47,078 nt of DNA from a virus. Both the position numbers and the translations under genes were made by a program. The DNA lies in IMG/VR virus record IMGVR_UViG_3300009176_000018, positions 1 through 47,078 of that record. One strand, written 5' to 3'. Below the pieces are notes generated by a model. That model ran no database searches, was not told the DNA's origin, and worked only from the letters and a program-made list of their open reading frames with translations. How positions within the stretch are numbered: the first letter of the stretch is position 1; every line of letters begins with the position of its first letter. Of the stretch, positions 21,768 through 30,385 are shown piece after piece.

Positions 21768-23725
21768 GCCTCCTCTTCGGCGAGGGCATAATGGATGGCG
21801 GCATTGGAGAGCAGCGCCGGACCCGAGTCGTCGTTGTAGAAGCGCAGGGAGAAGTGCGTGCTCTGCCCCTCGAAGCTGGCTTTCCCGGCACGCCAGGTCG
21901 GGGCCGAGAAGACGCCGAGGGTCTCCTGGTCGTCGGGGTTATCGTAGTCGAAACTGTTCTTGATCGTCCACGTCCCGGTCACGGTGGCATCGACGCTCTG
22001 GAAGATCTTGTTCGTCGCCGGCTTGCCCATATCGAGGTAGGGCAGCCGAACCTCAACGCCGCAGTCGTCGTAGACCGTGCCGTCGGCGCCGCCGTAGACG
22101 TAGAGGTCGTCCCCGGAGCGCAGGAAGATGCGCCCGCCGCAGGTCACGGCGTAGTCGACGGTGAACGGAACACGATTGGTGGCTGTCGTGTACTTCGACC
22201 ACGCCGTAATCTTCGGGCCGGGGAAGGCGGAGAGGACATAGATCTCCTGCGGGAAAATCATCCAGAACCTGCCGACGATCGGCTCGAGCAGGGCTTTCGC
22301 CTTGCCGAAATAGGTCGGGTCCGTCGCGAGCTTGTCGGCGTAGAGCTGCTGGATCAAGCCGTCGATCGGCGAGCCGATGTCGGAGACGGCGGCGGCGTTC
22401 GACGAGTCGCGCGCCCGCACGGAACGGATGCCGGACGTGGCGAGGAAGAGGACGTCGCCGGAGCCGTATTGTTGGGTGGAGAGCGGCGCCAGCGTGCCCG
22501 ACTGCCGCAGGATCTGGGACAGCGCGTATTGCAAGGGGTCGGGGTCGACGCCCCATAGCTGGGTGGCGATGGTCGAGAAAACCGCGAGCTTGTCGTAGTA
22601 GACCTCCAAGCTCGTGAGCAATTCGCTGTCGGCGTCCTGCGACGACAGGCTGATGAAGCCGACGCCGGTGCGGTTGACATCCTCGACTATGGTGAAGGCG
22701 ACGCCGGTGGTCTGCGGGGCGCCTCCTCCCGAGGTGTTGACACCAGCCATGGTGAAGGTGTTGGCCGGGCTGTTGACGCTCGAGACGACATGCTGGCCGT
22801 TGGCCTGCTCCAAGCCGTTGACGCCGGTGCCGACAGCACCGACGACCTCGACCGTCATGCCGTCGAGCATTTTCAGGATGTCGGCGGGGGCCACCGTGCA
22901 GACGGCCGGGTTAGTGTTCGAGAGGCTAGTCACCGTGATCGCCGGCGTCGCCTTGACCAGGCCGTCGGTCTGTGCTGCCGTCGCCGTCGAGGTGTTGATG
23001 CCGTCGAGTTTGAAGGTGTTGGGCGGCACGTTGACGCTGGAGATCGTGCGCAGGCCATTGGCGAGCTTCAGGCCGGTGCCCTTGGCGCCGGTGATGCGCA
23101 CCAGCATGCCGTTCGTGAACTGGGCGATGTCGCTGGCAGCGACGGTACAGACGGCGGGGTTGGTCTTCGACAGATTGGTGACCGTGACGGTGCTGGCGAT
23201 GGCGCTCTCGTTCCACAGGACGGGGTTGCCGATCGACGAGAAGAAGAGATCGCCGACGTCCACCGCGTAGACCTTGGACTTGTACGTGCGGATGTTCCGG
23301 CCCTTGCCGGAGCCTTCGGTGATGAAGCCGTCGTAGTAGTGCGGGTTCTTGGCCTGGTCGTCGGCGCCGGACGACTGGTCGCAGGCGAGGTAGATCTTGC
23401 CGTCGAAGGTGTCGAAATCGGTCTGCGTCAGGTCCCCCGCGGCGTTGGGGATCCTCTGGTAGTTGAGCGTGACCCCTGGGACCGCGAAGGCCGGCGGGGT
23501 CGAGACGACGTTACGGGTGAAGGCGTAGAGAGCGTTCTCGGTCGCGGCGAGACCGAAGGTGCCGGTGAGGGTAGCGACCTTGACAAAAGCGCGGCGCTTG
23601 GCGACCTCGCCGCCGGGGGTGATGGTGGCGTTGACCAGGCGCTGGAGAGTTCCGGGGGCCGAGGTCAGGGCACTCTTGCGGGTGTCGAGGCCGGCGGCGA
23701 AATTATCAATCGCGAGGTAAGGAAT
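21764..23725 (-). CDS. Tail tubular protein B-like, with non-canonical start
   Basis: The frame is open from the TAG at 23741-23743 to 21764 but its first ATG/GTG/TTG is a GTG at 23263, deep in conserved-looking sequence. The N-terminal part (PYLAIDNFAAGLDTRKSALT, then PGTLQRLVNATITPGGEVAKRRAF) is what tail tubular B-like proteins begin with. I set the start at an ATT (23725), 5 nt after GGGGAGG. That gives 653 residues. Two tandem ~80-residue domains (TVTNLS...NPAVCTV) lie in the middle. Last third is beta-rich. It forms the tail nozzle by analogy with T7 gp12. Confidence 0.75.
   Translation of the reverse strand: MPYLAIDNFAAGLDTRKSALTSAPGTLQRLVNATITPGGEVAKRRAFVKVATLTGTFGLAATENALYAFTRNVVSTPPAFAVPGVTLNYQRIPNAAGDLTQTDFDTFDGKIYLACDQSSGADDQAKNPHYYDGFITEGSGKGRNIRTYKSKVYAVDVGDLFFSSIGNPVLWNESAIASTVTVTNLSKTNPAVCTVAASDIAQFTNGMLVRITGAKGTGLKLANGLRTISSVNVPPNTFKLDGINTSTATAAQTDGLVKATPAITVTSLSNTNPAVCTVAPADILKMLDGMTVEVVGAVGTGVNGLEQANGQHVVSSVNSPANTFTMAGVNTSGGGAPQTTGVAFTIVEDVNRTGVGFISLSSQDADSELLTSLEVYYDKLAVFSTIATQLWGVDPDPLQYALSQILRQSGTLAPLSTQQYGSGDVLFLATSGIRSVRARDSSNAAAVSDIGSPIDGLIQQLYADKLATDPTYFGKAKALLEPIVGRFWMIFPQEIYVLSAFPGPKITAWSKYTTATNRVPFTVDYAVTCGGRIFLRSGDDLYVYGGADGTVYDDCGVEVRLPYLDMGKPATNKIFQSVDATVTGTWTIKNSFDYDNPDDQETLGVFSAPTWRAGKASFEGQSTHFSLRFYNDDSGPALLSNAAIHYALAEEEA
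22705..23190 (-). repeat. Tandem ~80-aa domain duplication in tail tubular B
   Basis: Two adjacent blocks share TNPAVCTVA, a glycine-rich VxxTGxxG segment, ANGxxxISSVN, NTFxLxGxNTS and QT. They look like small beta domains inserted in the tail protein. The DNA of the two blocks has diverged, so this is an old duplication. A host-contact role is plausible but unproven. Confidence 0.7.
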
Positions 23726-23740
23726 ATATTCCTCCCCTAC

Positions 23741-24217
23741 CTATAGATGTTTCCAGATACGACGTCCGCGAATGGCTTCGATCGTAGGGCCGGAAACGCC
23801 ATACCGCACCGCTAACTTCGTGCTGCTCTCCTTCGCGGCTCGAATTTCCAGAACCTGAACTTCGGTGAGCTTCGCCATCGGATGCCGCTCGCCCACCGGG
23901 TCTTTCCCGTGCCGGGTCCGATCGGCTTGGTTCTCGGCCCGCGTCCCATAAGCGAGATTGGCCAGCCAGTTGTCGGTGCGGACCCCGTTGAGGTGCCGGC
24001 ACTGCTGCCCCGCCGGGCAGGGGCCGACGAAGGTCAGCAGGATAAGCTGATGGACGAGGAAGGGCTGCTTGATGTCGTTCTTGGAGAGGACGACCCGGTG
24101 GTAGCCGTAGACCAGCACCGGCTTCAGGGGTCGGTTGCGGGGAGCGCCGACGCGCCAGACGCTGCCGTCTTGATCGGCTTCGTAAATGCCCTCGTAGCCG
24201 GGGATAGGTTTGCGCAT
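23741..24217 (-). CDS. HNH homing endonuclease (NUMOD4-HNH type)
   Basis: A 158-residue protein: NUMOD4-like start (MRKPIPGYEGIYEADQDGSV), HNH core (VHQLILLTFVGPCPAGQQ... CRHLNGVRTDNWLANLAYGT with N-rich HNH motif) and a C-terminal helix-turn-helix (LTEVQVLEIRAA...LAVRYGVSGPTIEAIRGRR). It sits exactly between tail tubular A (1-nt gap) and tail tubular B, whose frame continues in phase after the TAG. This is typical for a free-standing homing endonuclease that invaded the gene junction. The ribosome binding site is poor. Confidence 0.9.
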   Translation of the reverse strand: MRKPIPGYEGIYEADQDGSVWRVGAPRNRPLKPVLVYGYHRVVLSKNDIKQPFLVHQLILLTFVGPCPAGQQCRHLNGVRTDNWLANLAYGTRAENQADRTRHGKDPVGERHPMAKLTEVQVLEIRAAKESSTKLAVRYGVSGPTIEAIRGRRIWKHL

Positions 24218-24218
24218 C

Positions 24219-24914
24219 TCAGCCCGTCATCGGAACATAGTCGATGCCTTGGATCGACGACAGCCGCAAGCTGACCGACGATCCAAGCGTCGAAACCCGG
24301 CGCTTGGCGGAGACGGTATTGCCGAGCACCGCCATAAGATGGGTCTGGGCCTTCTTGAGCTTGGTCGCGGCATCCTCGGCCTTGGCACGGGCGAGCAACT
24401 CGGAGGCGACGAAGAGGACGATGCTCATCGCGTCGAGCGTCGAGACGTCGGCATCGACGAGGAAGGGAGAGAGCGGCTTCATGCCGCGGAAGCGGACCCA
24501 GTTATTGACGGAGACGGGCGTCGGCCAGACGCGGAACTGGTTAAGCTCAGGTCGCCAGAACTGGGGGCCGTCGCCGGATTGAGAATTGGCGCCGCCGGGC
24601 TTGATGAGAGTTTCGTCGATCCCGTAGACGAGATCGCGCCAACTGGTCGAATTGGCCGGCGCCGTGTAAGACTTGCGGATCGCCTCGAAATCGAAGCCGA
24701 CGGGGTAGCCGTAGAGGAATTGCCCGGCGACCATCTGCGTGTCGCCCGACTGCATCAGCGTCGGCCACTGGTAGGCGGTCCATAGCTCGAGCTGCGCCCG
24801 CTTGAGTAGGTACTTGAGGACGTCGATGGCGTTCTGCCCTTGCGCCGTCGACAGGGAGTGGCCCGCCTCGGCTCTGAGCGCGTAGACGCAGTTGGCGAGG
24901 GTGTCGGTCTGCAT
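24219..24914 (-). CDS. Tail tubular protein A-like
   Basis: ATG at 24914 overlaps the upstream stop (TGATG). The 231-residue protein (DTLANCVYALRAEAGHSLST; AQLELWTAYQWPTLMQSGDT; FWRPELNQFRVWPTP; KPLSPFLVDADVSTLD) follows the pattern of podovirus head-tail adaptor/tail tubular A proteins. It lies after the capsid genes and before tail tubular B, as in T7 (gp11, gp12). Confidence 0.75.
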   Translation of the reverse strand: MQTDTLANCVYALRAEAGHSLSTAQGQNAIDVLKYLLKRAQLELWTAYQWPTLMQSGDTQMVAGQFLYGYPVGFDFEAIRKSYTAPANSTSWRDLVYGIDETLIKPGGANSQSGDGPQFWRPELNQFRVWPTPVSVNNWVRFRGMKPLSPFLVDADVSTLDAMSIVLFVASELLARAKAEDAATKLKKAQTHLMAVLGNTVSAKRRVSTLGSSVSLRLSSIQGIDYVPMTG

Positions 24915-25336
24915 CAGAGGTTCGGTGTCGGTTCGTCGGGGGCGGCAGCCGGCAGGAGCCGGCCCTTCTCGTCGCGCGGGCGCTTCTTGGCGGGCTTGAC
25001 TGCCTCGACCGGCGAAACCTCGCGCGTGATCGGGTTCAGCCACAGCGTGCCTTCCGGCATCTCGTCGGTCTCGGCGGCATCGAGTTCCATGAGGGAATTT
25101 CGGCCGACCCAGACCTTCTCGCCAACGACCTTGCCGTAGATCAGCTCGAGACGTTCCTTCTCGGCCTTGGCGGTCTGCTCGACCTGGACGAAGGGATGCA
25201 CGTCGCGCACCGCCTGGTCGCCGTGAATTGTCCGGAGGACCTCGATCTCCGGCCATGAGATCGGATCGAAAGGGCCGCGATGGACGACCTGCTGGTCGTC
25301 GTTGGCGAGGGCGACATAGGCGGTGCAGAAGTGCAT
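24914..25336 (-). CDS. Hypothetical head-region protein, 140 aa
   Basis: The start at 25336 is favoured by GGGGAAGAG just upstream. The protein starts MHFCTAYVALANDDQQVVHRG and has PFDPISWPEIEVLRTIHG and a Lys/Pro-rich C-terminus. Located between capsid and tail tubular A genes, it might be a small connector or decoration protein. No family recognised. Confidence 0.7.
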   Translation of the reverse strand: MHFCTAYVALANDDQQVVHRGPFDPISWPEIEVLRTIHGDQAVRDVHPFVQVEQTAKAEKERLELIYGKVVGEKVWVGRNSLMELDAAETDEMPEGTLWLNPITREVSPVEAVKPAKKRPRDEKGRLLPAAAPDEPTPNL

Positions 25337-25409
25337 GAACTCTTCCCCTTTGATCTGTCTGCCCGGAGGTCGGCGTGAGCTGACTAGGTTCCCGCCGCCA
25401 GCCGGGCAG

Positions 25410-25432
25410 ATCGCCGGCAACCCGCCGGCGAT
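25410..25432 (-). other. Intergenic hairpin
   Basis: A perfect 8-bp inverted repeat ATCGCCGG / CCGGCGAT with a 7-nt loop lies in the 105-bp gap after the 60-aa gene. A second pair TCTGCCCGG / CCGGGCAGA spans nearby. No U tract follows on the minus strand, so these may attenuate transcription or stabilise capsid mRNA. Confidence 0.45.
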
Positions 25433-25441
25433 GCAAGCTTA

Positions 25442-25624
25442 CTACGATCCGCCGGCCGGCGGCGACTGCTCGGCCCCGGTCACTTCAGTGGCAGGAACCA
25501 CCTTCTCGGACCCGTCAGCGAGGCGGATGAGCGACTGCATGCCCTTGGCCTTGTCGAAACCAGGGTCGCCGTCCTTGGCGGTGCGGACGACCGTCACTTC
25601 CTTGTTCTGATACTTGGCACCCAT
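25442..25624 (-). CDS. Small head-region protein, 60 aa
   Basis: Begins MGAKYQNKEVTVVRTAKDGD and has a beta-like composition (QSLIRLADGSEKVVPATEVT), reminiscent of an SH3-like small beta-barrel. It follows the capsid gene by 69 nt. Could be a decoration or head-completion protein. Function not established. Confidence 0.65.
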   Translation of the reverse strand: MGAKYQNKEVTVVRTAKDGDPGFDKAKGMQSLIRLADGSEKVVPATEVTGAEQSPPAGGS

Positions 25625-25693
25625 CGTCGTTCTCCGTGCTTGAGGGGCAGACGGCCGCCCGCCCCTTATACAACGCGCGACTAGGCTACTTCG

Positions 25694-26761
25694 TCAGGCC
25701 ACGTCAATGACGAGAGACGAGTTCAACTGCTTGGCGACCAGCTGGCAGGTCGTCGTGATACTCCGATACATGAGGAACTGGTTGGCAGGACGGGCAGGAG
25801 TGTGCTGATGTAACCATTCTCCTGTCATCGCCTCGATGAAGATATTCGAGGTGTCGATCCAGTAGCACCGCTTCGGGAGACTCAAATCGTCGAGCGTCGG
25901 ATCGTACTGGAACTCGGTGCCGGCGAACGCCATGCCCCCCATCGAACCGTCCTGCGTGCCCTTGAAGCCCGAGTTGGAATAGAGACCGTTGGCCCGCATC
26001 TCGACTTCCATCGCGGCGAGGAAGTCGCTGCCGCAGAAGGCCGCGTCGGGAGTGCCGCCGTAGCGGACCAATTGCCGGCGCTGCTTCTGGAGTTCCTGAA
26101 GCAGAGCGCCGCCGTTGGTCGGCGAGGACGTGACCGCGCCACCTGACGCAGCGGTCTTCGCCAGGTTCCGCCACCACTCGTTGCCTGCTGTGGCCCGGTT
26201 GATGCCGCCGACGATGCCGGTGGCGGGGGCCGCCGCGACGAGGAGGGCGAGACCCGCCATCGCCTTGGGGTCGGCGACGCCATCCCCATACGACAACAGG
26301 TTCATGCCGCGGGCATAGGACTCGCCGAGGTCGAAAAGCTTGTCCTCGAGCAGGCCGACGAGAACCGTCATTTCGCGACCCGAATGCGACGAGGTGCTCT
26401 CGCCGTTGGTGTCGACAACGGATATGCCGTCGATCTTCAGTTCGGTGTGGGTGAGCTGAAGGCCGAGGTGATGCTCGCGCCAGGGGAAGTTCGCCCGGAG
26501 GATGTTGGCCGGCGTATAGAATGTGACCGTGTCGTTGTGCGTGTACCCTTTGACGACGTCGTTGCCGCTGCCGTCGCCGAACTTGCCGGACACGCCGATC
26601 GAAATGCTGCCCTTGCCGCCGGGGAAGGATTTCTTCTTGCGGGTGAGCGTGTCGTAGAGGGGCCGCTTCTGAAGGGTCTGGCGGAAAACTTCCCCCTTGG
26701 AAAAATAGAAGTCCAAGGCGGCATTGGCGATATTGGTGATTTCTCCGGCTGTGAAAGCCAT
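25694..26761 (-). CDS. Major capsid protein
   Basis: The 355-residue protein follows the scaffold gene and precedes tail tubular A, the canonical capsid slot. The sequence begins MAFTAGEITNIANAALDFYF and has a long helical region with FPWREHHLGLQLTHTELKIDG and a mid-domain (LLQELQKQRRQLVRYGGTPDA...FLAAMEVEMRANG) consistent with an HK97-fold protein with spine helix and A-domain. No N-terminal delta domain separate from the scaffold is obvious. Identification rests on position, length and look. Confidence 0.8.
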   Translation of the reverse strand: MAFTAGEITNIANAALDFYFSKGEVFRQTLQKRPLYDTLTRKKKSFPGGKGSISIGVSGKFGDGSGNDVVKGYTHNDTVTFYTPANILRANFPWREHHLGLQLTHTELKIDGISVVDTNGESTSSHSGREMTVLVGLLEDKLFDLGESYARGMNLLSYGDGVADPKAMAGLALLVAAAPATGIVGGINRATAGNEWWRNLAKTAASGGAVTSSPTNGGALLQELQKQRRQLVRYGGTPDAAFCGSDFLAAMEVEMRANGLYSNSGFKGTQDGSMGGMAFAGTEFQYDPTLDDLSLPKRCYWIDTSNIFIEAMTGEWLHQHTPARPANQFLMYRSITTTCQLVAKQLNSSLVIDVA

Positions 26762-26775
26762 TTGAGGTGCCCTAT

Positions 26776-27852
26776 TCAGGCACGCTCATGCCGCGATTTC
26801 TCTAGGCCCTGAAGGGCCGCTTCCATGAGGGTTTTCGGGGCCGCGCGTGCCGATGGTTGTTGCGAATTGCCATTCGGCACGGGGTTCGTCGCCCGCGGTG
26901 CGGGCATGAAGCGGCGGTAGTTGGCGGTCACCTCGGCGTGGGCATCCCTGACGATCTCCAGGGCCTCCTGCGCCGAATTGATCTTGCCTCCGCGCTCATG
27001 CAGCATCGCCTGCGTCGTCCGGCGAATGGCGTCGGCTTTTGCCCGATAGTCCGGATCTGCGGCAGCCAGGCGGGTCTCGTAATTGGTGACGGCTCGCTGC
27101 ACATCGGCTTGGACGTGCTGGACCCGCGACGATTGGACCTCGGTCTCGCGCTGACTGGCCAGGGCTTGCGCCCGGGCCGCGTCGAACCGTGTCCGTGCAT
27201 ACTCGCGCGCAGCCGCCTCGGTCATGTGGCCCTGATTGACTCGAGCCCCGAGGTCGTCTGGGAGAACTAGCCCCAGATACTCCTGCGCCCTGCGCACGAA
27301 AGGACCGACAGCGGTATAGAAACCCTGCCAGTCTCCGGCACGCACGGCCGCCGCGATGGAGAGGACCTTGACGATGTCGTCGGAGGAGAGGTCGTTCTCC
27401 GTCGCGAAGTTCGCGAGCTGGCCACCGATTTCGGCTACCGGACGATACTGTTCGAGATCAGCGACCTGGCGCTGAAGCTCGCTCCTCTGGTTGAGGAGAG
27501 TCCGGAACTTCTTGGCCTGCCGCTTGCCCATCTGCAAGTCGGTGATGTCGGCCTCGGTGGCGTCTTCGTCTGACCCTTGGTCTGCTTGATCTCCGGTTTC
27601 GGACGGTGACGTGGGTGCGTCGGAAGCCTGATCCGCCAGGACGTCGCCCTCGGTGTCTGCTGGGACAACTTTGAGAACGGCGTCGAGTAGTGTCGGCTTT
27701 TTCCCGGTATCTGCCCCCGGCTGCGCCGGCGATCGACTTGTCCCGTCGGAGGACGTGGCGTCTGCGCTAGGGGGTGGGGGCGCAGACGCCGGTGTGGCCG
27801 TCGAGGAGGGGGACGGGTCGGGTTGTCCCTGGTTTACAAAATCTTCGGCCAC
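26776..27852 (-). CDS. Scaffolding protein
   Basis: The 358-residue protein has a Pro/Ser/Asp-rich disordered N-terminal 100 residues, a coiled coil (KKFRTLLNQRSELQRQVADLEQ, near 115-135) and a helical, charged C-terminal half ending LMEAALQGLEKSRHERA. Acidic, helical proteins lying between portal and capsid are scaffolds in podoviruses. It assists procapsid assembly and leaves before packaging. Confidence 0.8.
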   Translation of the reverse strand: MAEDFVNQGQPDPSPSSTATPASAPPPPSADATSSDGTSRSPAQPGADTGKKPTLLDAVLKVVPADTEGDVLADQASDAPTSPSETGDQADQGSDEDATEADITDLQMGKRQAKKFRTLLNQRSELQRQVADLEQYRPVAEIGGQLANFATENDLSSDDIVKVLSIAAAVRAGDWQGFYTAVGPFVRRAQEYLGLVLPDDLGARVNQGHMTEAAAREYARTRFDAARAQALASQRETEVQSSRVQHVQADVQRAVTNYETRLAAADPDYRAKADAIRRTTQAMLHERGGKINSAQEALEIVRDAHAEVTANYRRFMPAPRATNPVPNGNSQQPSARAAPKTLMEAALQGLEKSRHERA

Positions 27853-27871
27853 GGAAGACGTTTACTCCAAA

Positions 27872-30382
27872 TCAATTCAACGGGGAAGGCGGCCCCGGCG
27901 GGCCAGCGTTCATCGGCGTCGGTGCCGACGACTGCGGCGAGGGCGGGCCAGGCTTGTTGGACGCGCCTTGCGGACCCTGCGCGTTGGGGTCGGGGCCACC
28001 GTCGGGCGCCGCAGAGGCACCGGGCTGCATGCCGTTCTGGGCGAGGATACTGGGCATACCGAGAGCGACGGCGTCCTCGAGATTGATCGAGTCGTCCATG
28101 CGCCTGATCGACTCACGCGCCATGAAGGCCGGCGTGATGCCGGGGATCTGCATGAGAATGGGGGCGAGCCGCTCGAAGTTCTGAAGCTCGCGAGCCTGGT
28201 CGGGTCTTCCAGAGGAACCAGCCTCGATGTCGAGCACGAGATTTCGGGCGACGTCGCCTTTGGTGAGGCTCGGCCAGATCGCGCCAGGGCCGACTATTTC
28301 CTTAACGGTTTCTTCCGAAACGTTGAGAAGGAGAATCTGTCCAGCAGCTTGAGCAATGGCCGAGAGGGTGTCGTCGATATCGTCGATCTCTGAACCCGTT
28401 GAAGTAGCTCGCGCCTGCGCCGCGATATTGGACTCGGTGGCAGTGGTGCCGGAAGTAGGTCCGAGATCAGCTTGTTGATCCCCGACAACCCGAAGGAGGT
28501 CTTGGAAGGTCTCTTGCGTGGTATAGATATTCGGGTCAACGGGAACACCTTTGATGCCCTGCAAGACTTGATTGATATCCTGCCCCGGCTGGAGGCCGGT
28601 GACGGCGACGAGAGCATTGAACGGAGGATTGCGAAGGGTCTCGAGATCTTCCTCGGAAAGGACGCCCTCGGCATAAGCCGTCTTCGGGCGGTTGGCGAAA
28701 CGATGCTCGCGGAGACCTTGCCGGGCACGGTTCAATTCGAGCTGCATCGAGCGGATCAGCGTCACGTCGGACGGCGGGAAGATCCGGCCTTCGGTCTCGT
28801 TGAATGCGATGACATACCAGGGCCAGAAGGCGTCGGTGTAGAACTCGGGAGCGGCAGGCTCGCGAAGGAAGTCGGCATAGCCGTCGCATACGACGTAAAC
28901 CAAGCCGTCCTGCTTGTTGTACGCCTCCCAGACCAGCATTTTCGAGGGATTGTCCTTGTCCTGGAACGGGTTCCCGGTGAGTTCCTGCACCTGGCCGAAA
29001 TCGGTGGCGCCGTCGATCGCCCGGTAAGCGATGGCGGAACTGCCGACGTCGACGCCATAGGTCTCCTGGATCTCGTCGGCGGTCAGGCAATACTCCTCGG
29101 CGGCCCAATTGCAGCCGAGAAAACCTCTGAGAGCGGTGCAGTTCTTGTCGGGGATGATCGCAGTCGACTTCGGCCAGGAGAACATCAGGCCCTCTTTGAC
29201 CACGATGTCGGTCTGTGCCGAGAGATCCGCGACGACCAGACGCATCTGCTCCGCCTCAGGCGAGTCGGGCTGGGTGTCGTTGTCGGCGATGTCGGCGGAG
29301 ACCCGCTCGATCAGGGTGAGCTGCGCCTCGGCATCGGCGAGCTGCGAGTCGAGGTCGGGAGAGCGGCCCATGACCCGTTGGAACCCGACCTTGACCCAAC
29401 CGACGCCGGACGTGGTGGCCCGGCGCACGGTCATCTTCATGCGTGACTTGAAAGACTGCTGCTGCTGGCTGACTTCGTACTGGTAGAGGATCTCGAGCGT
29501 GCGGGCGATCTTGTTGGCCTGGTCGACCTGCGCTTTCACTTGCTTGGCGTCGTCCATGATCGCCTGCGCTTGCTCGATCTCGTCGGGGGCGGGCGGCTGC
29601 GGCAGGGTGATCCCGGCACGGCCGGCAGCGCCTTCCAGCATCGACATGAGGCCGTTGCCTCCCGGCCCGCCCGGCCCCGAGGGGCCTCCTGGAGCCGGAG
29701 GGCCTGCGCCGTTACTTGGAACTCCTGCGTCGGGTGGGGGAGACGGCCCGGCTGCATCCGGGGAAGGGACTTCCGGGCCGCCATTCGTCCCCGGCGGTCC
29801 TCCCGGCAGGCTGGAGCCGGGTCCACCGTTCCCAGGCAGGGCCTGCGAAAGCCCCATCTGGGAGGCTGCCATTCCCAAGCCGGCGCCCATCACCAGCTTC
29901 TGCATCATCTGCTGCGCTTGCGCCGCTTTTGCCAGGATCTGCTGCGCTTCGGTGAACGACTTCGCCGTGCCGTCCCAGACGGTCGAGTAGAGCTTCGGCC
30001 GCGGCCTAGCGACGGCTTTCGGGTTCTTCGCGTACAAGGCCGCGACACGCTGCTTGACGTGCCTGAGAGTGACGTTGGCGACGTAGCGATCGTCGAACTC
30101 GTCGTTGAACGCCGCGGCCTTGGTCTCCTCGTCCCATTGATGACCGGCGCAGAATTTCTGGTCGCGGATCATCCGCCGGAAAGCCGGCTCCCAGTGCTTG
30201 CGCGCCGACTTGATGTCGTCGACCCACCGGGTGACGAGCTGCTTGCGCGCCTCATCGGTCTCCGGTGCTTCACGTGAAACAATCTTCTCGGGCTTCGCAG
30301 GAGGCGCTTCCGGCATCGCCATCGCCGGGTCGGCAGCGGGGTCGCCGGCTGCGAAGGGATCCACGGGGCCGCCCATCGACAT
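27872..30382 (-). CDS. Portal protein
   Basis: An 836-residue protein following terL by 3 nt. Early residues include HWEPAFRRMIRDQKFCAGHQW, typical of P22/T7-type portal starts, and later FWPWYVIAFNETEGRIFPPSDV and RARQGLREHRFANRPKTAYAEG, the conserved crown/wing region, then QAGQILLLN and a helical barrel-like C-terminal part. About residues 185-270 form a Pro/Gly-rich, collagen-like insertion not usual in portals. It forms the dodecameric DNA gate of the head. Confidence 0.88.
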   Translation of the reverse strand: MSMGGPVDPFAAGDPAADPAMAMPEAPPAKPEKIVSREAPETDEARKQLVTRWVDDIKSARKHWEPAFRRMIRDQKFCAGHQWDEETKAAAFNDEFDDRYVANVTLRHVKQRVAALYAKNPKAVARPRPKLYSTVWDGTAKSFTEAQQILAKAAQAQQMMQKLVMGAGLGMAASQMGLSQALPGNGGPGSSLPGGPPGTNGGPEVPSPDAAGPSPPPDAGVPSNGAGPPAPGGPSGPGGPGGNGLMSMLEGAAGRAGITLPQPPAPDEIEQAQAIMDDAKQVKAQVDQANKIARTLEILYQYEVSQQQQSFKSRMKMTVRRATTSGVGWVKVGFQRVMGRSPDLDSQLADAEAQLTLIERVSADIADNDTQPDSPEAEQMRLVVADLSAQTDIVVKEGLMFSWPKSTAIIPDKNCTALRGFLGCNWAAEEYCLTADEIQETYGVDVGSSAIAYRAIDGATDFGQVQELTGNPFQDKDNPSKMLVWEAYNKQDGLVYVVCDGYADFLREPAAPEFYTDAFWPWYVIAFNETEGRIFPPSDVTLIRSMQLELNRARQGLREHRFANRPKTAYAEGVLSEEDLETLRNPPFNALVAVTGLQPGQDINQVLQGIKGVPVDPNIYTTQETFQDLLRVVGDQQADLGPTSGTTATESNIAAQARATSTGSEIDDIDDTLSAIAQAAGQILLLNVSEETVKEIVGPGAIWPSLTKGDVARNLVLDIEAGSSGRPDQARELQNFERLAPILMQIPGITPAFMARESIRRMDDSINLEDAVALGMPSILAQNGMQPGASAAPDGGPDPNAQGPQGASNKPGPPSPQSSAPTPMNAGPPGPPSPLN

Positions 30383-30385
30383 CGT

